Made by a program: the position numbers and the translations under genes. Of a stretch of DNA of 64,000 nucleotides, positions 56,328-64,000 are shown one piece after another (position 1 is the stretch's first letter; each line of letters begins with the position of its first letter). Origin of the DNA: Leptobrachium leishanense (taxonomy: Eukaryota; Chordata; Amphibia; Anura; Megophryidae); assembly GCA_009667805.1 (NCBI GenBank), contig CM019066.1:331892077-331956076 (forward strand). The letters are read 5' to 3'. The notes under the pieces were generated by a model that saw only the letters and a program-made list of their open reading frames with translations, did no database searches and was not told where the DNA came from.

Positions 56328-56527
56328 ATAACATCACTGCTCTGCGTGGAGAGAGCCTGTGGAGACATGGGTTCGATCCCAGCAAGAGCACCTCTCCAGT
56401 AAGTTTCCTTGGGCAAGACACCTAACGGTACATACACGCCACCCAGGACATACTTGAAAACGAGAGAAATTTCAATGTATCCTTCCTGGTAAAATCCTTT
56501 CTCAAAAAAAATAATAATAAAAAAAAA
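56328..56527 (+). mobile_element. tRNA-derived SINE
   Basis: AACATCACTGCTCTGCGTGG, B-box GGTTCGATCCC (about 56369), GGGCAAGACACC and an A-rich tail are all present. The extreme head is missing. Confidence 0.85.
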
Positions 56528-56689
56528 TCATACCACGTATTCAGAGAAGGTCCTCATAGAAACCTAGGAGGAGATGAACCAGGACATGGGATCAGATGTG
56601 AGTGTTAATTCAACATTCTAAGTCAGGGGTGCTCAACCATGGCCCTCAAGATATTTTTGAACTACATTTCCCACAAGGAACTGTCAACC

Positions 56690-56880
56690 TGGATGGAGTA
56701 GAGGTAACATCACTGCTCTATAACTGTGGAGACACAGGTTTGAATCCCAGCAAGAGCACCTCTCCAGTAAGTGTCCTTGGGCAAGACACCTAATGGTACA
56801 TACTTTCCACCCAGGACATACTTGAAAACGAGAGAAACCTCAATGTATCCTTCCTGGTAAAATCCTTTCACTAAAACTAA
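56690..56880 (+). mobile_element. tRNA-derived SINE
   Basis: Head GGATGGAGTAGAGGTAAC, a decayed B-box GGTTTGAATCC, GGGCAAGACACC and the usual tail. It lies 160 bases after the previous copy, in the same orientation. Confidence 0.85.
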
Positions 56881-57543
56881 AGAGGGATGGGTATCATCTG
56901 AGACGTAGTCTCAAAAAGCATCCGGAGGGCCAAGGTTGAGCATCCTTGGTCCAGATGATGTGTCCTCCTAACAGCATGTTCTAAATAACTGGAAATTATT
57001 GGGTGGTGGGGAGGCAATTAGTGGTGGGAAATGGTTTATATAATGCCTTAAACAGGTTGGTTGAAGAACAGAAGGGACAGAAGGTTACATACTTGCTTCT
57101 TAGAGAAGATGAGTAGAAGGAAAAGCAGCGACGATGAGCTTTGCAGGTTGGTAATATAATTTTACTTCGAAACCTATGAAAGATAAGAGTATGGACTGAC
57201 CAAATACCATGGGTGAGAAGACTAGAAAGTCAAGAAGATCTGCAGCATTGATTTGTAAAGTACTCTTGTATTTTTCAGGTCTGAGAAGTACAGTTCAAAC
57301 CTCCAATATGGTGAGTGTCAAGACAGTTTATTTATAGTAATTTTCCCAATTTGTTTTTTGTTAAACCAAATGTGGAAATCTTGCTCATCACTAATGTAGC
57401 AGATGTATGGAAATACAGGCTAATGTATTAGAATATTCACAGCTCATCAACAGTTATTTGCATTCCAAACCATATCAAGCCTCTGATAGGTCTTTGTGAA
57501 GCCCAGGCTGAAGGTTGGTTGAGTGGACCACCAACATTGCTCC
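56881..57543. other. Intergenic stretch without a recognised feature
   Basis: No coding similarity. Confidence 0.45.
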
Positions 57544-57546
57544 TTA

Positions 57547-57973
57547 GGCTAGGGTCAGACGAACGCATTTTTCGCGTTGCCCGTGAAAAAGTGCGTTCAA
57601 ACGAACGTACGTATTTTTTCACGGAATACGCGATAGCGGTCATACGATGCGCCTTTTCGTCCGTGATTTTGTACGGATCATCAATAAAACCCTTTTTGTG
57701 TCTGGACGTTATGTTAGCCGGACATTAGCAGCGTCTGACGTCTCCCAATCATGCAAACACGCCGCTATGCGGCCGCAGCGCACTCTGTACGTCAGTAGTA
57801 GCGGTTTGACGTTCTCGAAAAAATGCGTTCGTTGGCCACTTGCGTTGCACGGACGAACATTCGTGCGGCCGTTCGTCGTATGTTCCCCGGCATTGGACGT
57901 CATTTGCTGCAAGCACGGCCGTGATTTTGTGTGGCTAAACGCACGTGAAAAATGCGTTCGTCTGACCCTAGCC
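57547..57973. mobile_element. H1-family MITE (subfamily B), TSD TTA
   Basis: The ends GGCTAGGGTCAGACGAACGC and CGTTCGTCTGACCCTAGCC are perfect TIRs, flanked by TTA at 57544-57546 and 57974-57976. It is the best-preserved copy of the family in the window. Confidence 0.92.
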
Positions 57974-57976
57974 TTA

Positions 57977-59398
57977 GTTGTCCTGTGTGAGTTGCAGGGA
58001 ATTGCACTTGCCTCTCTGCTACCTCTTACAGCTGACGTCCAACTGGACCACCAGGAAAATGTTAGCCTTGGCTCACGTGGGGCTTGATTTTACAAGAATT
58101 GTTGTCCCCAAAGGTTGAGGATCCTGGAGCCACATTAGAGCCCATCAGTTGCCGCTGGGAATATTTATCCAGGATGATCAATGACCTAGAAAATAATTTA
58201 TTATACTGTTCGGCCATATTATTTTATTGTATTGCTAGTTTAATGCAATCCTGGGAGTTACGTGGTCACATTCTAACAATAGGCTAAATTTGATTATTTT
58301 AAGTAAGAATCTAACTGCAGTTCTCGTGACTCCTCTTTTCTAAGGACGATCTGAAGGTTAAGAGCTTCTGTAAATGGGACACACACATTTCCAAGGGAAG
58401 GAAAAGTTGGGTCAGCCCCTGAAAACATTACCATTAATTGAATGGATTTTGTATTTTCCATAGTAAAACACCCTCTAGAAAATAAATGACTCTGCATTCG
58501 CTTCTTTTAAAGCTCAAAGATTATTTTTTTTTTTAGATCCTAATGGAATTCTCTGAACAATGCTGTTATAAAACCCCATGTTTAGGTTCTTTTTGTTGCG
58601 CAGACTGTAGCCGGGATTAATTCATAGCCGTAAAAGAAAGGCTAAAAAAAAAGTAAAACAAAAAAAATACAAAAAAAAGGGCATATAAGGTGCAGTATAA
58701 TTACGGCGTCGCATAATATGGAAGCTCATAATTATGCACGTTTCCATTGCACATTAAGGACTTGCATCTGCTACCACTGTATATGTCAGATACCACTTTA
58801 TGTGGTCGTTTGCATTTAGAAAAACAATTCTTTCCGTTAAAGGTTTGTCTTGAGGAAAATTAGAAGGAAGCTAAACAGAAGGTCAACTTCTTTATTTTTT
58901 TTTTCCGCTAAAAATCCCTTGCAAATAACGGTTTAGAAATAACTGTAACATTTACAACGTTCGTTGACAAAGTCACTCGTACACAGAGATGCGGGTCACC
59001 TTAACGCTGAAGAAGTTAACATTCACAAAATGGGTAAAAACAAAGACTTTGTGGTGGCTATAAACCAGAAAACAACAGTTGTTTAAAAGAAAAAAGAAAG
59101 AAAGAAAATGTGGAAAGTTTCACGGGGACCATCACAATACTTGCTCAGTGCGACTTTATTGTATATCCCACAGGACTTCAATGACTATTTGTTACTATGT
59201 ACCCAATATATAATTCCACTTAGCAATTAATGTATTTGTAAAGAACTGCAAAGAGCAGGCAGTGAATGTGATTTGAGGTTTTTATGGGATTGCTATGATC
59301 ACGATGCAGGTGTATTACTACATTGTGAAAATAGAAATACTCTCACGAAGAACCAAGCCGTAAGATCTGTTATATAGTGTACAAAAAAACACAACACA
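57977..59398. other. Apparently single-copy intergenic stretch
   Basis: No repeat shared with the rest of the window and no coding similarity. 58690-58820 is a candidate for conserved non-coding DNA. Confidence 0.45.
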
Positions 59399-59925
59399 AA
59401 TACTGGTGCTCACGTACAAAGCTCTCCATAACAGTGCCCCTGCCTACATCTCCTCCCTTATTAGTAGGTACATCCCGTCCCAGCCACTTTGCCAATGATC
59501 TGATGTTATCGTCTCCTCGGACTCGCACCCTCAACTCTCCCCTTCAGGACTTCTCCCAAGCTGCCCCCTTACTATTGAAATCCCTCCACCACAACATTAG
59601 ATTCTTCTTATCTCTTCAGTCCTTCAAGAAGTCTCTGAAAACACATTACTTTAGAGAAGCCTATCGGTTTACTCCATGTTTCCCCCACTGTACATTTCTT
59701 GCACCATCTTCCCACACAGCCCACACGAACCCCGTTACTTCAGATTCTCTATTTACCCTCACCTTGTGTGTCACCCCTCTCCTCTTAGAGTGTAAGCTCT
59801 TGAGCAGGGTCCTCTCTCCTACTGTTCTGTGTGTTTAACTTGTATGTATATTTGTTATTCTGTCTCACCCATTGTACAGCGCTACGGAACATGTTAGCGC
59901 TTTATGAATACTTGTAACTGTAACT
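59399..59925 (+). mobile_element. L2-type LINE 3' end
   Basis: It encodes LTYKALHNSAPAYISSLIS, then QAAPLLLKSLHHN, SFKKSLKTHYFREAY in the plus strand. The 3' UTR has AGAGTGTAAGCTCTTGAGCAGG and GTACAGCGCTACGGAACATG...GCGCTTTATGAATA and ends in a short TGTAAC repeat. It is homologous to 42365-43499. Confidence 0.8.
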
Positions 59926-60605
59926 GTGAATATGGTGTAAAATAGAATTTTCACACAGAAATTGTTATTCTGAGTTAGTTAAAAAAAATAATGTAAATTT
60001 GCGCATTTTTTATTTTTCATGTATTCGTTCATCCTTTACAGAAATATTGTCGAAATGTAAGATTCTGTGCTTTAGATGGTGTCCCTTATCTTACACAATT
60101 TCAAACGGGGTCTGTATCATTATCATACAGGCAGAAAAGACCTTTGTGTAGATACAGTAACTGTGATAAAAAATAAATACTAAAAATGGTGAGATCTCCT
60201 GCTTTGGGGATTTGTATTGATCATATGATTATTAGCGATGCAGCTTCTAAAAAATACCAATAGAATATAAACATAATATCTGTATGTAGCATAATGCCTG
60301 TATATGGAAATAACAGTAACACCTTGTATCTGTATTCTAAAATAATTTTCCGTCCTTATAACCCCCTTAACATTATCCCTTTACAGGACTGACTCCAGAG
60401 CTCTCCCTGAATTCTGCCCTCTCCTGGCTGCTCTAATGCATTAGTAATCTATTTGAACTTTTTGTTACAGTGAGGTTTGGGGCTGCTATTTGAAGCTACT
60501 TTAATGTCTCTCCGGACATAAAAGAGACATAAAACAAAGGATTTAATTTCTCCTCATGGGACCTGCTAACCTTGCTTTAAAAAAGGTGTGAAAATTGTCT
60601 TTTGA
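59926..60605. other. Intergenic stretch without a recognised feature
   Basis: AT-rich, no gene seen. Confidence 0.45.
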
Positions 60606-60863
60606 GCTTTTGATCTAAAGCAGAGGATCACTGATACCATTGCCACCATTGATGAGGTTATACTACAGCCAACATGGCAAGAAATAGAGTACCGTCTTGA
60701 TGTGCTTCATGCAACTAATGGTGCCCATATAGAGGTGTATTAAATGAGGCAAAAAACCTTAAATATATACGTGTCATTTTGTAATAATTTTCACTTATCT
60801 GTCTTTTCATTTGCCTTTGTAATATTTTTTGAAATTGTAAAGAAATTTTATGGACACTCTGTA
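60606..60863 (+). mobile_element. Mariner-type transposon 3' remnant
   Basis: The open frame 60606-60743 encodes the transposase C-terminus: DLKQRITDTIATI, TWQEIEYRLDVLHATNGAHIE, then a stop. About 120 bp later comes a mariner-like end, TTTATGGACACTCTGTA. The catalytic domain and the other end are absent. Confidence 0.75.
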
Positions 60864-61169
60864 TATTTATAATACAATATTTAATTGATACTAATCTAGT
60901 ACTTCTAGATACCATACGAATGAGCATTTTAACCCATTGGAAGCCTCTCTCCTGCAGTGCTGTGTACATAGACTTCCCGGTACAGCTCACACTGCATTTA
61001 ACAGTCAAAAGAATGCAGCTGTGACGCTGCATCCAACAACCCCGAGAAATATGTGATGGCTCCGGGTGTGGTGTGGCTGGATGGGGGTAATTGCCCCATC
61101 TCCCTCTCTCATCCCTCCTGCGTCCCTGATGAAGATTTAATAATACCATTATAGTAGAAAAAATATATA

Positions 61170-61957
61170 AGGGGCTATTCAAAGAGAGCAGATCTGGCCC
61201 CAATATGGCACGGACAGTGAATTCCCCTGTACAGTGACATTTCGTAGCCATTCGGCTATTCAGAGAGCAGGCAGTTCGCCAAATTTTGGCGAATTGCCAG
61301 CAAATACGATGCCTGTTCGACGGCAGTGAAATCCCCATAGAGAAGCAATGGTTAATCTATTCAGAGAACACCGAACAACAGTGAAGTGTCAGTGAAATGC
61401 CCTGCTGTTCGGTGGTTTCTTTTGGCAGGTTTAATCAGATGAATTCCATAGGATTCAATGTTAAAAATATTCCCGTTTTAATACCATATCTAATAAACCA
61501 TTAATTCTTTTAATCGACAGCAAAAAGTCTTTATATTTTTTTTAGGATTTTCTAGTGATTTTTACAATTTTTTTGGATTATATTGAAATAGCGTATTTTT
61601 TTAATGTAAAAGACCTTTTTAGTATCGTTCATAGGGCCTTATTTGTTAAATTCAGACAAACAGCGTTTCAAATTTGTCACTTTCAATCGTTTTTTTATGT
61701 TCGGCGGCTTGTCGACTTGTATCTGCAGCTGATCGGCACTGTGTGTAGCGGGTCGTCGGCTGCGTTTGGTGGTTGTCCGGCGGGTTTGCGGCGGTGGGTT
61801 TGCAGCTTCTGTCTGGCGGGTTGGCGGCGGCGTTCAGCTGCCGATCCGCTGCACTTCGGTGAATGCTGAATTCAACGCAGGGTCAGCGAATCTGACTCGC
61901 TGAAGTGCGGCGAATCAGAGAGCACCGAAATGTCACTGACATCTCTGAATAACCCTG
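61170..61957 (-). mobile_element. H2-family MITE, TSD ATA
   Basis: The ends AGGGGCTATTCAAAGAG and ATCTCTGAATAACCCTG are flanked by ATA at 61167-61169 and 61958-61960. It contains GCCAAATTTTGGCGAATTGCC and GAAGCAATGGTTAATCTATTC. Confidence 0.85.
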
Positions 61958-61960
61958 ATA

Positions 61961-63647
61961 ATGTTTTAGCCTCAAAGTGAAATGGTCAAATCCAACATTT
62001 TTGTGCAGTTCAGTTTCCAGGATCCTTTTAATTCAAACCTTAGTAAAATTTGAGATTTTAAGACATACCAGGCAAAGAAAAAAAAGCAACAGCACAACAA
62101 CAGAAAAAAACAAAAGTCCAGTCTTTTTGCACAAAGTGTCTGCAGTTTAACATTTCACCTGTGGCAGTACTTATCAAAAAGATACCGTGGAATCCTTAAG
62201 AGGGTAAGATAATACTCTCCACATCTAATATAAACTGACACCAGATATCAGAAAATATGATTTTCTGCCAAGCAAGCCAGTGAGCTACTTCATGTGACAC
62301 TTTTCAAAAAAGAGAACATTCTTGCCCTGTCTCTAAATATTGTATCCAAAGGGTGAACTGCCACATGCAGAATACGTGTTAGGGTAACGTTACCCTATGT
62401 GTATCTGACATGTTGTCCACTCACATACAGAAGCACGTCACCTCGTTTTCTCTGTCATAAAACCTCAGGCTAATTTCATTGTCGCTGCTCTCTTACTCGC
62501 TCAATATTTATTTTGTCTTCTTCTTGTCACGAACGCAGAACACATTGGCGTGTTAAGAATGAATAGGAACACCCGCAGACATCTTGCTGTTATATAGGAG
62601 ACCTGGGCACATAACGGGAAGGAGGTAGCGTGGCTCCCCTTCGACGTTAATCAGGGAGAGAAAAACAGAAAGAAGATATAGATAGACAGACATAACATGC
62701 TAAAACTATTATAAATGGCTCCATATTTAAATATGTTAAACAAGTAATAAATAACCGTAACCGTAAGAATACCGTTTATACATTTTAACCATTAAAGGGA
62801 TGCTACCACTCACAGAAGCTGTTGCATAGGTCGAAAAAAAGACTGTTTTGTGGATTTTTCCCATGATGTAACAATTACCAAAATCTGTGCAAAAGTTTTA
62901 CTTTGTGCTGTGCTTTATCTTAAACAGTATTTAACAGTTAAAGAGGTGGAGGAGGAAATGTTTGGATAAGGCAGCAGAGGGTGTATTGTGCTCTCCAGGC
63001 TACTCAAGATCAGGGGATTTTAAACGAGTTTTAATCTAATCCCCAGTGATGTCCTTTGAATACATCCCACATAATACAATGATTTGAGCCAGCGATCGAC
63101 ACATAGACTCCATTCTATGGCCAAAACCACACAGTGAGGAGCAAGTGATGGAAAGATACTGTGGGGGAGGGGAAGTTTAAAACACAAAAGATCAATAAAT
63201 GGATACCATCCAGTGACACATATAGAGTAAAATATAACACAAAGGACATGTTAGATATCAGCAACATAAAATAAACTTTTCATTTTTTTGGTGGTAGTGG
63301 ACCTTTAAATTGCATAAAATGGCAGTATGTGGGTGGAAAATGGAATGCTGTTATTGATCAATAATCCAGCATAAAGTAAAAGTAGAGGTTGTATTCCTGC
63401 ATGGGCCGATAAAGCCATGTCCTAGGGCGGCAGATTGGAGGGCTAAGGATTATATAATCCTTGTTGACTGAGCGCTTATCTTTCAGCAAGCTGGTGTGTC
63501 GGTTTCTGTCACATTTACTAGTGACCCCAGCACGCAGACGTAACCTTACAACAAAGTAAAGCCCTTATACCAGTCCTTAAAATCCCCAAGATATGAAACT
63601 AGGTGGTATAGAGGAAAATTGGATAAAACAAGCCAAGGTCCAGGAAT
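61961..63647. other. Intergenic stretch without a recognised gene
   Basis: AT-rich. I see no coding similarity and no repeat family used elsewhere in the window. Confidence 0.45.
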
Positions 63648-64000
63648 TGTCACGATTACACATTCTAAACAGGCTCCCTGGTGGTGAGAGCGATCCTTGT
63701 CAGCCTTCTTGGGTTTATGTGTGGACAATTAGTTCAGGTTCTCCATCCCTGGAGTCTCTGTGGCTGATTTGGCCTGTGGTCACGTGACCTGCTCTGCCTC
63801 ATAAATATGACCAGCAGTGCATCAGATCCTTGCTCCAGGATAAGTTCTACTTACTGAGTGCCTGCTTTGGTGATTTGTTTCAGTATTTATGTGTATGACT
63901 TTTGGCTTATGCTTCTTGACCATTCTGTTGTCTGCTCCCTGTAACCTGTATTTCCTGATAGACTCTGTGTTCTGACCTTGGTTTGTATTACTTACTCTTC
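63648..64000 (+). mobile_element. LTR of another retrotransposon, cut by the window end
   Basis: It starts TGTCACGATTACAC, has an ATAAATA box at 63801-63807 after a CACGTGACC motif, then the T/C-rich body (CTGTTGTCTGCTCCCTG) typical of the LTRs at 692 and 36428. Whether it is a 5', 3' or solo LTR cannot be told; no polypurine tract is evident upstream. Confidence 0.6.

Noticed and set aside
60715..61338. Antisense 207-codon reading frame
   Set aside because: It spans parts of an H2 MITE, unique AT-rich sequence and a mariner remnant. It shows no domain and is not kept in the other H2 copies.
1..64000. A host gene or a bacterial-type operon
   Set aside because: No frame outside the transposons has domain-like sequence or exon-like structure. 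All recognisable coding sequence belongs to mobile elements.

Overview
The window looks like an intergenic, transposon-saturated stretch of a vertebrate genome, most likely an anuran amphibian. Reasons: CR1 and L2-type LINE 3' ends, a tRNA-derived SINE family, a chromodomain-bearing Ty3/gypsy element, Helitron, hAT, piggyBac-like, Tc1/mariner and several MITE families, all mixed together and deeply nested. I recognise no host protein-coding exon, tRNA gene, rRNA gene or CRISPR array. The species call is inference from repeat style only. Superfamily calls rest on terminal inverted repeats (TIRs) and target-site duplications (TSDs) read directly from the sequence.

Layout. 1-1487: 3' end of an LTR retrotransposon (repetitive ORF tail, polypurine tract, full LTR) inserted into a Helitron whose 3' part runs to 2968; a hAT MITE (1568-2413) also sits in the Helitron helicase. 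4616-8246: a piggyBac-like composite holding a hAT element that itself holds a 57-bp minisatellite and further MITEs. 8565-13944: a run of 'H1' MITEs (TIR GGCTAGGGTCAGACGA, TTA/TAA duplications), an L2 fragment split by one of them, and an 'H2' MITE (TIR CAGGGTTATTCAAAGAG, 3-bp A/T duplications). 14546-18079: small piggyBac-like, H2, SINE and H1 copies. 18745-22013: hAT-like pieces around palindromes and a 5'-truncated CR1 LINE. 22968-24800: an antisense LTR split by a hAT MITE. 25809-28145: piggyBac-like, hAT and H1 elements. 28512-34369: a complete but broken chromovirus with both LTRs and a perfect 5-bp TSD. 35585-37215: CR1 tail, Tc1 remnant, solo-type LTR and an unclassified repeat. 38299-40901: a piggyBac-like element containing an H2 element that contains an H1 element, plus a SINE. 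42365-50648: L2 plus H1 and H2 copies and an 85-bp-arm palindrome. 50893-57973: hAT MITE, an unclassified MITE, four SINEs, H2, piggyBac-like and H1. 59400-64000: L2 fragment, mariner remnant, H2 and the start of another LTR.

Nothing here works together as a host pathway. The structure is a record of successive insertions, in which TSDs give relative ages. The most informative item is the chromovirus: the sequence just inside its 5' LTR is complementary to the predicted first ten bases of its own transcript, the signature of the self-priming Tf1/sushi group. Several gaps between repeats (about 37.2-38.3, 47.3-48.1, 52.7-54.0 and 58.0-59.4 kb) look single-copy and are the only places where conserved non-coding elements might lie.
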